A DNA stretch of 34,280 bases from a virus: positions 1 through 34,280 of the IMG/VR virus record IMGVR_UViG_3300037562_000275; one strand, 5' to 3'. Below are positions 1-6,998 of this stretch, one piece after another. The stretch's first letter is position 1; each line of letters starts with the position of its first letter. Below the pieces are notes generated by a model. That model ran no database searches and had not been told where the DNA came from. It saw only the letters and a program-made list of their open reading frames with translations. Position numbers and translations under genes: made by a program.

Positions 1-1419
1 CGCGTGGTGGATATGGCCGAGGCGTTCTGGGATGCGTTCCGCGCGGATTTTTTGCGGCTCTCCGAACCTAGCTTTAATTCCTGCTACCGGCGGACCTGCG
101 ACATTGCCAAGGCGCAGGGCTGGGAAATTCCCAACCAGCGCACGCTGCGCCGGCGGGCGGATGCGATACCCGAAGCCGTGAAGATTTTTGCCCGCAAGGG
201 GCGCGATGCGACGAAAGCGCTGTATCCGGCGCAGGAGCGTGACCGCTCCGGCTTCCATGCGTTGGAGATGGTGAACGCGGACGGGCACAAATGGGATGTG
301 TTCTGCCGCTACCCGGACGGCACCGTGGGGCGCCCGCTTATGGTGGCCTTTCAGGACCTTTATTCGAACATGTTTTTGGCCTGGCGCTTCGCGCGCTCGG
401 AAAACCAGCACGCCGTGCGCTTATGCTTTGGCGATTTGATTGAAACCTACGGCGTGCCGGACCGCTGCCTGCTGGATAACGGGAGGGCCTTTGCCAGCAA
501 GTGGCTGAGCGGCGGATCACCCACGCGCAACCGCTTTAAGGTGAAGGCCGAGGAGCCGGACGGCATCTTTAAACAGCTCGGTGTTGAGGTGCATTGGGCC
601 ACACCTTATGCGGGGCAGAGCAAGCCGATTGAGCGCGGGTTTGGGGATTTCGCGCGGGATATCGCCAAGCACCCGGCGTTCGAGGGGGCTTATACCGGCA
701 ACAGCCCGGAGGCGAAGCCGGAGAATTATGGCTCCAAGGCGGTGCCGATTGAGTTGTTCACCGAGATCGTCAACCAGGAAATAGCCAAGCACAATGCCCG
801 CGAGGGGCGCACCACGAAGGTGTGCGGCGGCAAGCTATCATTCCAGCAGGCGTTTGATGCGTCCTACGTGGCCTCGGCGATCCGTAAGGCCAGCCCGGAG
901 CAGGTGCGGATGTGCATGCGGGCGGTGGATAACGCGAAGCCGCGCAAACAGGATGGCTCAATCGTGCTGCTGGGCAACAGGTATTGGCACGAGAAGCTGC
1001 TGGAGTATCGCGGCCGGTTGCTTACGGTGCGGTTCGACCCGGAGAACGTGCAGCAGGATTTGGCGGTGTACGCGCAGGACGGCACGCTGATCTGCGTTGC
1101 CGAATTGATCGAAGCGGTCGGGTTCTCCGACACCAATGCGGCGCGCGAACACGCGCAGGCACGCAACGCCTATTTGCGGGCGACCAAGGAGCGGCTGGCG
1201 GCGGAGCGGAAAATGTCGCTGGCCGAGCTGGTGGCGTTGCAGCCCAAGGCGGACGGCTACGAGCCGCCTGAGACCAAGATCATCCGCCCGATGTTCACGC
1301 CGCAGGCGCGGGGGAATTTGGCGATGAAGCCCGTGGAGCATGCGGAGGCCGATGACGACTTCGATGAGAAGTTCGCGCGCGGGCTGCGCCTGGTGCGGGA
1401 GGATGCCGAGGAGTTCTAG
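1..1419 (+). CDS. Mu-type DDE transposase (MuA-like), 5' truncated by window edge
   Basis: Catalyses strand transfer of phage DNA during transposition. The reading frame is open from base 1, so the N-terminal DNA-binding domains lie outside the window; MuA is about 660 residues and only about 471 are seen here. Counting from the GTG at base 4, a DDE triad is visible: D93 in NADGHKWDVF, D158 in CLLDNGR and E210 in KPIERGF. The spacings are close to those of MuA (D269, D336, E392). The C-terminal portion is charged and helical, as expected for the region that contacts MuB and ClpX. A MuB-type ATPase follows 42 bases downstream, which supports the call. The true start cannot be decided from this window. 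Confidence 0.95.
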   Translation, partial: RVVDMAEAFWDAFRADFLRLSEPSFNSCYRRTCDIAKAQGWEIPNQRTLRRRADAIPEAVKIFARKGRDATKALYPAQERDRSGFHALEMVNADGHKWDVFCRYPDGTVGRPLMVAFQDLYSNMFLAWRFARSENQHAVRLCFGDLIETYGVPDRCLLDNGRAFASKWLSGGSPTRNRFKVKAEEPDGIFKQLGVEVHWATPYAGQSKPIERGFGDFARDIAKHPAFEGAYTGNSPEAKPENYGSKAVPIELFTEIVNQEIAKHNAREGRTTKVCGGKLSFQQAFDASYVASAIRKASPEQVRMCMRAVDNAKPRKQDGSIVLLGNRYWHEKLLEYRGRLLTVRFDPENVQQDLAVYAQDGTLICVAELIEAVGFSDTNAAREHAQARNAYLRATKERLAAERKMSLAELVALQPKADGYEPPETKIIRPMFTPQARGNLAMKPVEHAEADDDFDEKFARGLRLVREDAEEF

Positions 1420-1447
1420 CCGACCGATTTTTTAGCCGTCCATCAAT

Positions 1448-1453
1448 AAGGAG
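1448..1453 (+). promoter_or_regulatory. Ribosome binding site of the MuB-like gene
   Basis: AAGGAG lies 8 bases before the ATG at 1462. It is one of the few strong Shine-Dalgarno sequences here that is not buried in the preceding gene, and it fixes the start of the MuB-like protein. Confidence 0.7.
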
Positions 1454-1461
1454 AAGCATAA

Positions 1462-2460
1462 ATGCTTGATAATACCGAAGAGACTTTGGAGACCATGACG
1501 CCGCCGCCGCTGGAGGATTTGAGCGGGCTGGATGCGGAGGCTTTGCGCCAGCGGGTGCGTGATTACGTGGCCGCGAATTCGACCAGCTATTCCGGTGTCG
1601 CGCTGATCGCGGGGATTGCCGAGAGCACGTTCACCGCGTGGCTGGGCAACAAGTACAAGGGAAATAACGCCCGCATCGAGGAGCAGGTGCGCATCTGGCT
1701 GAAGAGCGAAAGCGCGCTGGGCAAGAAGCGCCTGGTGATGCCGGCGGATGTGAAGTTCGCGATGACGCGCTCGGCGCAAAAGTTCATGGCGGTGCTGGAG
1801 CATGCGCAGGGCGTGCCGGATATTGGCGTGATTACCGCCGGGGCAGGCGTGGGCAAGACAACCGTGTTCGAGCACTACAAGGCGACGCGGCCGAATGTGT
1901 GGATTTTGACGGCGGAGCCTTCGATTGCCTCGCCGTATGCGATGCTCGAATACTTGCGCGAGGTGCTGGGGATTCCCGAGACCGCGCCGCACCGGACGAG
2001 CCGGGCGATTACCACGAAGCTGATCAACAGCCAGGGGCTGATTATCATCGACGAGGCGCAGCATCTGGCGATCAAATGCATCGACCAGCTGCGCTCGATC
2101 TATGACCGGGCGAATATTGGCGTGGTGTTCGCCGGCAATTTGGAGGTTTGGAGCCGGATTGACGGGGGTGGACGCAAGGCGGAATTCGCGCAGCTGTTCT
2201 CGCGCGTTGGCATGCGGGTAACGGTGAACCGGCCGTCGGACAAAGATATCGAGATCATGCTCGATGCCGTGGCTGTCTATGCGGATGACCAGCGCAAGAT
2301 GCTGAAGTTTATCGCCACCAAGCCTGGCGCGCTGCGCGCCATGGTGAAGACGCTGCGGATTGCACGCATGCTGGCGATCGGCGCCGAAGAGGAGCTTTCG
2401 AAGGCGCATATTGCCAGTGCCTGGACCCGCCTTTCTGGCGGTGAGGCGGGCGTAGTATGA
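1462..2460 (+). CDS. MuB-like AAA+ ATPase, DNA transposition protein
   Basis: Target-DNA-binding ATPase that delivers target DNA to the transposase and activates strand transfer. The 332-aa length is close to MuB (312). Residues about 25-80 look like a helix-turn-helix DNA-binding domain. Walker A is AGAGVGKTT (126-134) and Walker B is LIIIDEAQHL (193-202, D197 E198). A sensor-like stretch, VVFAGNLEVW, follows. The C-terminal helices (from about 275) match the small domain of MuB/ExeA-type ATPases. The start is ATG with AAGGAG 8 bases upstream. The end overlaps the next gene by 4 bases (ATGA), so the two are probably translationally coupled. Confidence 0.93.
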   Translation: MLDNTEETLETMTPPPLEDLSGLDAEALRQRVRDYVAANSTSYSGVALIAGIAESTFTAWLGNKYKGNNARIEEQVRIWLKSESALGKKRLVMPADVKFAMTRSAQKFMAVLEHAQGVPDIGVITAGAGVGKTTVFEHYKATRPNVWILTAEPSIASPYAMLEYLREVLGIPETAPHRTSRAITTKLINSQGLIIIDEAQHLAIKCIDQLRSIYDRANIGVVFAGNLEVWSRIDGGGRKAEFAQLFSRVGMRVTVNRPSDKDIEIMLDAVAVYADDQRKMLKFIATKPGALRAMVKTLRIARMLAIGAEEELSKAHIASAWTRLSGGEAGVV

Positions 2461-2807
2461 GCGCCGCCGTGGCCCCGGAGACGGGCGTGGTGCTTGGCGC
2501 GCTGCTGGAAATGACAACGCAGACCGAGGCGTTCCGGCTGCGGCTGGGCGTGACGCCCAAGCAACTGCGGATGCTGTTCCTGCTGGCTGGTGCGGCGCCG
2601 GAGCCGGTGAGCGTGCAGGAGCTGAAGGCGGGGATTTATAACATGCTGTTTCCGCCGCCGAGCAATGCGGTGGTGGTGCTGTTGTCCCGGATGCGCGAGG
2701 CGCTGGCGCGAGCCGGCGTGGAGGTGAAGACGCATTACTGCAACCAGGGTTATTCGATGAGCCTGGAAGCGGTTGAGCGGCTGCGCGCGGCGGGAGGTGA
2801 GGCGTGA
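2457..2807 (+). CDS. Small winged-helix (OmpR C-terminal-like) protein
   Basis: 116 aa. Residues about 37-108 follow the plan of a winged-helix effector domain of the OmpR/PhoB type. They contain a helix-rich start (LGVTPKQLRMLFLLAG), a region with V-S-V-Q-E-L, a recognition-helix-like segment (NAVVVLLSRMREALARAG), and a terminal wing reading VKTHYCNQGYSM, comparable to the T-x-x-x-G-Y-x-L wing of that fold. There is no receiver domain. The ATG overlaps the MuB-like stop by 4 bases. A role in early-operon regulation or replication is inferred from fold and position only. Confidence 0.6.
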   Translation: MSAAVAPETGVVLGALLEMTTQTEAFRLRLGVTPKQLRMLFLLAGAAPEPVSVQELKAGIYNMLFPPPSNAVVVLLSRMREALARAGVEVKTHYCNQGYSMSLEAVERLRAAGGEA

Positions 2808-3010
2808 ACGATGAGCAGAAGCCGCTCGAAGGTGCGGCGATGACCAAAGTTTCGGCGATGCGCGCGTTGATTGCGTGGGCGGATAGCGGAGAAACGGCCG
2901 CGGCCTTGGAGGCAATTGAGCTGCTCGACCTCAGTGATGCGGACATCGAGGCGCTGTTCCGCCGTTCTGGCCGCGTGGTGCGGATTCCGCACCTCGGCAA
3001 AGTTTCCTGA
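2804..3010 (+). CDS. Hypothetical early protein, 68 aa
   Basis: Not recognised. It is a mostly helical, acidic small protein with no Cys motif and no membrane segment. The GTG start overlaps the preceding stop (GTGA), and GGGAGG sits 6 bases upstream at 2792-2797, so this start is well supported. A second possible start is the ATG at 2840. Its position between the MuB-like and Gam-like genes matches the block of small, variable early genes in Mu-like phages. Confidence 0.65.
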   Translation: MNDEQKPLEGAAMTKVSAMRALIAWADSGETAAALEAIELLDLSDADIEALFRRSGRVVRIPHLGKVS

Positions 3011-3017
3011 ACAGGCC

Positions 3018-3272
3018 GTGATTACCTTGGGACACTGCGCTGTTTGCGATGACAGCCGGTTGCGCCCCGGAGCGGTGTCCGTGGAGGACATCGATGCCTG
3101 CCCGCGCTGCGCACAGCAGGCGGAATTACAATGGTTGATAATTCAGAAGGATTTGAAAAGTGGCAAAATCAGTAAGCGGAAAAGTAAAGGCCCCGGCGCA
3201 GGTGATAAATGTGCCGCAGAGCCGGGAGGCGGCGGCGCAGGCGATCCACGAGATCGGGCTTGCGCAGCGTGA
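3018..3272 (+). CDS. Putative small Cys-rich (zinc-ribbon-like) protein
   Basis: 84 aa if the GTG at 3018 is used. Two CxxC pairs are visible, CAVC at 7-10 and CPRC at 28-31, as in a small zinc ribbon, followed by a Lys-rich helix. The frame is open upstream to 2871, so the start is uncertain; the only ribosome-site-like sequence (AGG at 3013) is too close. The last 113 bases overlap the Gam-like gene in another frame, an unusually long overlap for this phage. The Cys pattern argues for a real N-terminal part, but the C-terminal half could be only the shadow of gam. Confidence 0.45.
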   Translation: MITLGHCAVCDDSRLRPGAVSVEDIDACPRCAQQAELQWLIIQKDLKSGKISKRKSKGPGAGDKCAAEPGGGGAGDPRDRACAA

Positions 3273-3708
3273 ACGTACGCGCATTGAGGCGGTGATGAAT
3301 GATGAGATGGCGGGGGTGAAGGCGCGCTACGAGGGGCTGGCGCTGCCGTGGAACGAGAAAATCCAGGCCCTGCGCGACGGGGTGCAGATTTTCTGCGAGG
3401 CGAACCGGGAGAGCCTGACGCAGGGCGGCAAGGTGAAGTTTTCCACCTTCACGACCGGCGAGGTGAAGTGGCGCTTTACGCCGCCCTCAGTGAGCGTGAA
3501 GGCAGCGATTATGACCATGGAGGTGCTGGCGCGCAAAGGCTTCGCGCGGTTTTTGCGCACGAAAACCGAGGTGAACAAGGAGGCGATTCTGGCCGAGACG
3601 GACGCGGCGAAGTTGCTGATGGAGGCGGGCATCGCGGGCGTTACGATTACGCAGAAAGAGGAGTTCGTGATCGAGCCGTTCGAAACCAAACTCGAAGAGG
3701 TGGCGTGA
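3160..3708 (+). CDS. Gam-like host-nuclease inhibitor (DNA-end-binding protein)
   Basis: 182 aa, the size of Mu Gam (about 174). Gam-family proteins are Ku-like dimers that bind linear double-stranded DNA ends and protect them from RecBCD-type exonucleases. The match includes the N-terminal long helix (about 22-62, RERTRIEAVMNDEM), the central sheet with FTTGEVKWRFTPPSVSV, the helix VLARKGFARFLRTKTEVNKE and the C-terminal VTITQKEEFVIEPF. The GTG start has AGAAGG 9 bases upstream. Its position in the early region after MuB is as in Mu. The stop overlaps the next ATG (TGATG). Confidence 0.9.
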   Translation: MAKSVSGKVKAPAQVINVPQSREAAAQAIHEIGLAQRERTRIEAVMNDEMAGVKARYEGLALPWNEKIQALRDGVQIFCEANRESLTQGGKVKFSTFTTGEVKWRFTPPSVSVKAAIMTMEVLARKGFARFLRTKTEVNKEAILAETDAAKLLMEAGIAGVTITQKEEFVIEPFETKLEEVA

Positions 3709-3881
3709 TGGCCGCGGGACGGAATAGCTGGCGCATGGCGCCGCCAGTGATCGATCCGGCGCAGCGCCGGATTGTGATGCGCGGCCGGTATTGGAAACTG
3801 CAAGGCGTGATCAGTACCGGCATCGTGGCCGCGCTGATTGTGCTGGCGGTGTATCTGGTGATGAAGGAATGGGGGCCATGA
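3708..3881 (+). CDS. Small single-pass membrane protein, 57 aa
   Basis: Not recognised. A basic N-terminal half (RRIVMRGRYWK) is followed by one hydrophobic segment at about 34-51 (VISTGIVAALIVLAVYLV) and a very short tail. This suggests an inner-membrane protein with N-in orientation by the positive-inside rule. The ATG shares one base with the Gam-like stop, and the end overlaps the next gene by 4 bases, so it sits inside a coupled set of early genes. The function is unknown; a superinfection or membrane role would be speculation. Confidence 0.6.
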   Translation: MAAGRNSWRMAPPVIDPAQRRIVMRGRYWKLQGVISTGIVAALIVLAVYLVMKEWGP

Positions 3882-4150
3882 GCGCGCGCCCTAATTTCGA
3901 GCATCTCCGGCGGGAACGCGATGCGGCGATCGCATCTGTGCTCGATGCCGTGGCGGAAAAGTGGGGCGTCCCGCGCGAGGAGATGATGATGCATGTCTCT
4001 CCGGGTGGCTGCTATTGCGCGTGCCCGGAAGGGCCGTGCGAGCATGAGTTTTCCGGCTGGCGGGATTTTGAAGATGGCAACGGAGGCGAGAGCGTTTGCA
4101 AGCTCTGTGGCCTGGGGGCGATGATGCACGACATAAGGTGCGGGCTATGA
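3878..4150 (+). CDS. Small Cys/His-rich putative zinc-binding protein
   Basis: 90 aa. The N-terminal half is a charged helix. The C-terminal half has clustered Cys and His: GGCYCACPEGPCEHEFSGW at about 44-62 and VCKLCGLGAMMHD at about 73-85. The motif C-x-H-x-F-x-x-W followed by C-x-x-C-G resembles small zinc-binding proteins seen in many temperate phages. ATGA overlaps link it to both neighbours. I cannot assign a biochemical function. Confidence 0.65.
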   Translation: MSARPNFEHLRRERDAAIASVLDAVAEKWGVPREEMMMHVSPGGCYCACPEGPCEHEFSGWRDFEDGNGGESVCKLCGLGAMMHDIRCGL

Positions 4151-4644
4151 CCGTGCAACCTGATCGCCGGGCGAAACTGGCGAAAATTCATATCGCCAAG
4201 AAAGAGCTGGCGCTTGAAGATGACAGCTACCGGGCGCTGCTGTTGCGGACCACGGGTAAGGATAGCTCCGGGCTGTGCAGCGATGCGCAGCTCGATGCCG
4301 TGCTGGTGGAGTTTAAACGGCTGGGATTTGCCGGGGAAAAACCAAAAACGCCGCGCTCGGACAAGGCTTATGTGCGGATGATTTATGCGATCTGGAAGGA
4401 TTTGAAGCCGTTTGTAAATGATCATTCGGTAAGATCGTTGCAGAGCTTTGTGAAACGGCAAACCGGCGTGGATGCTCCTGAATATTTGAATGCCGAGCTG
4501 GCGAATGACGTGATCGAGGGCTTGAAAAGCTGGCTCGGACGCGAGCGCGCGAAGCTGACGAAAACCCGGATCGAGGCGAAGCTGCTGCCGAAAATGCGAC
4601 GCCGGCCGGCGGGGCTGCCGCCGATTGATACGGGGCGGCATTGA
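4147..4644 (+). CDS. GemA-like protein (Mu gp16, DUF1018)
   Basis: 165 aa. It begins with the typical GemA/gp16 sequence RRAKLAKIHIAKKELALEDD, followed by YRALLLRTTGKDSSGLCSDAQLDAVL and the second conserved block YVRMIYAIWKDL. In Mu, GemA is an early protein reported to affect host gene expression and DNA supercoiling. The chosen ATG overlaps the previous stop by 4 bases. The reading frame extends upstream to 4096, but that part lies inside the previous gene and does not match the family. A Mor-type activator follows directly, as in Mu, where gp16 and Mor are adjacent. Confidence 0.9.
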   Translation: MTVQPDRRAKLAKIHIAKKELALEDDSYRALLLRTTGKDSSGLCSDAQLDAVLVEFKRLGFAGEKPKTPRSDKAYVRMIYAIWKDLKPFVNDHSVRSLQSFVKRQTGVDAPEYLNAELANDVIEGLKSWLGRERAKLTKTRIEAKLLPKMRRRPAGLPPIDTGRH

Positions 4645-4982
4645 GCGAGCTGCCGTCCCTGCGTGAGCTACTGGGCGATGAGGGCGCGCTCATAGTGGTC
4701 GAGCGCCTGGGCGGCACGCGCGTGTTTGTGCCGGAGTTTATTACGGCCGAGCACCCGCTGCGCGAGACGCTGGGGGAGAAAGTGTTTGGCGACCTGGTGC
4801 GGTATTTTGGTAAATCCATGATCCTGGTGCCGCTGGCGCGGCACTGGCGGGTGGAGATTTACGCAAGCCAGAACATGACGCATGCGCAGATTGCGCGCAA
4901 ACTCGGCTGCGGCGAGACCATGGTTTACCGCGCGCTGAAGAAACTGCGCGCCGAACGTGACCAGATGGTGCTGAATTTTTGA
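4641..4982 (+). CDS. Mor/C-family transcription activator
   Basis: 113 aa; Mu Mor is 129 and C is 140. The N-terminal dimerisation part contains GGTRVFVPEFITAEHPL and the C-terminal helix-turn-helix is at about 77-103 (NMTHAQIARKLGCGETMVYRAL). Mor and C bind dyad sites as dimers and recruit RNA polymerase to middle and late promoters. Only one such gene is in the window, immediately before a 141-base dyad-rich gap and the lysis genes. It may therefore act directly on late promoters (inference). It starts with TTG, overlapping the GemA-like stop, and no in-frame ATG could replace it without losing the N-terminus. Confidence 0.88.
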   Translation: MSELPSLRELLGDEGALIVVERLGGTRVFVPEFITAEHPLRETLGEKVFGDLVRYFGKSMILVPLARHWRVEIYASQNMTHAQIARKLGCGETMVYRALKKLRAERDQMVLNF

Positions 4983-5123
4983 GTTTAAGCCGGGGTAGAT
5001 TTAACCCCGTGAGCGGCTGAATACAGCCGGGCGAAGATGCCGCTGCAACCGTTGGGTCGCAGGTTGGAATGAGGGTGAGCCTTAGATTTGGCGCATGTTC
5101 ACCCTTAGCGCAAGCGGCTTTTT
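4983..5123 (+). promoter_or_regulatory. Dyad-rich control region before the lysis cassette
   Basis: The only substantial gap between the early/middle block and the late genes. It holds four inverted repeats: CGGGGT/ACCCCG (4991-4996 and 5004-5009), CGGCTG/CAGCCG with a 4-base loop (5014-5019 and 5024-5029), CAACC/GGTTG (5046-5050 and 5062-5066), and AGGGTGA/TCACCCT (5072-5078 and 5099-5105). CCTTAG also occurs twice (5080-5085, 5103-5108). No good -35/-10 pair is visible, which fits an activator-dependent promoter. One hairpin could instead end the early transcript, although no T-run follows any of them. Confidence 0.5.
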
Positions 5124-5603
5124 ATGACCCAGAACGATCCCAATAAAGTGCTGGACGTGGCAGAGACCGCGCTGACTATTCCGAGCGAGGGCGACGTGCT
5201 GCATGCGTACCAGGACCCGCGTGGTATCTGGACGATCGGGACGGGTTCAACGACCGATTTGGCAGGCAATCCGGTAACGGCGAATACGCCGCCGATCAGC
5301 CCCGCGCAGAATATCATCCTCCTACATCGGGAAATGTACGGCGCTCTCACCGAGGTGGAGCATGACGTGCCGGTGACGCTGACGATTGATGAAGAAGCGG
5401 CGCTGGTGGATTTTGTATTCAACGTGGGCGCTGGGAATTTTGAAGCCTCCACGCTGCTGAAGGATTTGAAGGCGCGGGATTACCAGGATGCCGCCAACGA
5501 ATTTTTGCGCTGGGACCACGCCGGCGGCGTGGTGCTGGCCGGGCTGGCACGGCGTTGTGCTGCCCGGCGCGCGCTGTTCCTTAAGCCGGATGCGCAGGCA
5601 TGA
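5124..5603 (+). CDS. Endolysin, GH24 phage lysozyme
   Basis: 159 aa. It hydrolyses the N-acetylmuramic acid-N-acetylglucosamine bond of peptidoglycan. The T4-lysozyme-type triad is present with exact spacing: E22, eight residues, D31, five residues, T37 (in SEGDVLHAYQD and GIWTIGTGST). Further family blocks are the LLHREM and TIDEEAALVDFVFNVGAGNF region and the LARRCAARRALF end. There is no signal peptide or N-terminal anchor, so release would need a holin. The ATG at 5124 has no clear Shine-Dalgarno sequence. The end overlaps the next gene by 4 bases. Confidence 0.92.
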   Translation: MTQNDPNKVLDVAETALTIPSEGDVLHAYQDPRGIWTIGTGSTTDLAGNPVTANTPPISPAQNIILLHREMYGALTEVEHDVPVTLTIDEEAALVDFVFNVGAGNFEASTLLKDLKARDYQDAANEFLRWDHAGGVVLAGLARRCAARRALFLKPDAQA

Positions 5604-6199
5604 GCGGGATTTTTGCTGTGCTGTTCGTGGTTTTTGCTGCCGTGATGTGGCGGCTGCGCGGCGGGGCGTTTGCGACGCTCACCGGGATTAATATCGGCAC
5701 GCAATGGACGCGCGCGGCCTGTGGGCTGTTGATGACGGCGCCGCTGGGATTGCTGATCGGCTTATGGTGCGTGCCGATGGGTCTGGCGATCTGGGCCGGG
5801 CTGGCGCTGACCGGCTGGGAAGAGTTCCAGCAAATGGGTACGGAGTCCGTGGCGCTGCTGACGGAAAAGCCGCAATATTGGATGCGCTGGCTGCCGTGGT
5901 CGCTTGGGCTGCGGCCTGGGCAGGTTGAATATGATCTGTTCGGGATGGCGCAGGCCGGCATGGTGTGCATGGCACCGCTGGCGCTGCTGATGGGTTTAGT
6001 GGGTGATTATGATGCCGGTATAGTCCTGCTTTTTGCTGGGCTTGGCTTTGCGCCCTGCTACCTGCTGGCCCGGTTGAATTTTCCGACCGTCAAGAATTTC
6101 GCGCAGGGGCAATCCTGGGGGGAGGTATTCGTGGGCGCGCTGATCGGCGCCGCGCTCATGCTGATTATTCATCATAGCGCCGGATGGAGCTTCCTATGA
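5600..6199 (+). CDS. Polytopic membrane protein of the lysis region
   Basis: 199 aa with about five or six hydrophobic segments: roughly 3-17, 41-58, 60-73, 115-134, 138-158 and 175-192. The motif MWRLRGGAF lies just after the first segment. The family is not recognised. It sits between the endolysin and small membrane proteins with ATGA overlaps on both sides, so it is co-expressed with lysis genes. It is larger than usual holins, so I do not call it one. Transport of, or accessory function for, lysis proteins is possible but unproven. Confidence 0.7.
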   Translation: MSGIFAVLFVVFAAVMWRLRGGAFATLTGINIGTQWTRAACGLLMTAPLGLLIGLWCVPMGLAIWAGLALTGWEEFQQMGTESVALLTEKPQYWMRWLPWSLGLRPGQVEYDLFGMAQAGMVCMAPLALLMGLVGDYDAGIVLLFAGLGFAPCYLLARLNFPTVKNFAQGQSWGEVFVGALIGAALMLIIHHSAGWSFL

Positions 6200-6369
6200 C
6201 TGATCCGATCCAGACTGCGGCAACTGACGCCGCGAATGCTTTGAAAACCGATGTGAATGCCACCGTGACGAAAGAGGTTGGCTTTTTTGAGCGAAACCCG
6301 AAAGCAACCGCGATCGGCTCCGCCGTGGCCGGGGCGCTGTTGATGCTGTTGGTGGTTCACTTCCTCTAA
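6196..6369 (+). CDS. Small one-TM protein, holin candidate
   Basis: 57 aa. A polar N-terminal part (about 1-34) is followed by one hydrophobic segment at the C-terminus (about 36-57, ending LLMLLVVHFL). The ATG at 6196 overlaps the previous stop, and GGAG at 6186-6189 is well placed. An in-frame ATG at 6184 would add four residues but lacks a ribosome site. The topology (cytoplasmic N-terminus, C-terminal TM) and position in the lysis cassette make it a candidate holin or antiholin; no family signature confirms this. Confidence 0.6.
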   Translation: MTDPIQTAATDAANALKTDVNATVTKEVGFFERNPKATAIGSAVAGALLMLLVVHFL

Positions 6370-6388
6370 CGCGCGAGGGTTCGAGGCC

Positions 6389-6643
6389 ATGCGTCTGTCT
6401 GAATTGATCGAGGGTGATAACGGCAAGCTCGATGAGCAGCCTGCACTCTCGATCATTTTCGGGCTGACGCTCGTTGGCCTGACGATTTTTGTTGTCGTGG
6501 TGCGGGGTGTGGCGTTCGACCCTTGGGCGTTCGCTGGCGCTGCCGCCACATTCTCCACCGGCTCATGTGGTGCTCTGACTTTGCGGTCCCGGTTCCAGAA
6601 AGGAAAAGACAATGCCGCCATTCCTGATCAGCCTTCTGCTTAA
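6389..6643 (+). CDS. Small two-TM protein, holin candidate
   Basis: 84 aa with two likely membrane segments, about 20-40 (LSIIFGLTLVGLTIFVVVV) and about 45-62 (FDPWAFAGAAATFSTGSCGA), and a basic C-terminal tail (RSRFQKGK). This fits the general plan of a class II holin or a small phage membrane protein of the pre-spanin position. GAGGG at 6375-6379 is 9 bases before the ATG. The last 32 bases overlap the i-spanin gene. It is the best holin candidate of the three membrane proteins, on size and neighbour grounds. Confidence 0.6.
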   Translation: MRLSELIEGDNGKLDEQPALSIIFGLTLVGLTIFVVVVRGVAFDPWAFAGAAATFSTGSCGALTLRSRFQKGKDNAAIPDQPSA

Positions 6644-6998
6644 GCTTGGCCCCTATGCTGCCGTGGCGCTGATCGCGCTCGGGCTGGGCGGCTATGCGGC
6701 GCACCGTTTGGATTTGGGCACGATCCAGACTGAAAAACTGGCGCTGGCGCAACAGCAGACGCTGGATGCCAGCGTGACGGCGGACTGGAACAAGAAAGCC
6801 GCGGACTTCCATACGGAGATCGCCACGCTGCAGGCCGATGCGCTGACGGCGCGGATGGCGGAGCGGCAGGGCGCGCGGAGCGCCACCGAGACGCAACTGG
6901 CGGCGCAGGACGCGCAAGCAGCGCAGGCGGGACAGGATGCGCCCTCGGCCCCGGTGTTGCTGGCGGCGCGGGCATATTTGGCGGGGGCTGGAAAATGA
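6612..6998 (+). CDS. Rz-like inner-membrane spanin
   Basis: 128 aa. It has an N-terminal membrane anchor (about 5-30, LLLKLGPYAAVALIALGLGGY) followed by a long Ala/Gln/Glu-rich periplasmic coiled coil to about 105. This is the Rz architecture: the i-spanin joins with an outer-membrane lipoprotein to fuse the membranes in the last lysis step. A Shine-Dalgarno sequence (AAAGGA) precedes the ATG. The next gene, a lipoprotein, overlaps by 4 bases. Sequence similarity within spanins is weak, so the call rests on topology and the paired lipoprotein. Confidence 0.78.
   Translation: MPPFLISLLLKLGPYAAVALIALGLGGYAAHRLDLGTIQTEKLALAQQQTLDASVTADWNKKAADFHTEIATLQADALTARMAERQGARSATETQLAAQDAQAAQAGQDAPSAPVLLAARAYLAGAGK

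Noticed and set aside
1432-3000. A 522-codon open frame on the minus strand
   Set aside because: Antisense of the MuB-like and following genes; low-complexity Arg/Pro/His composition and no family motif.
5014-5029. The CGGCTG/CAGCCG hairpin as a rho-independent terminator
   Set aside because: No T-run follows the stem; it is kept only as part of the control region.
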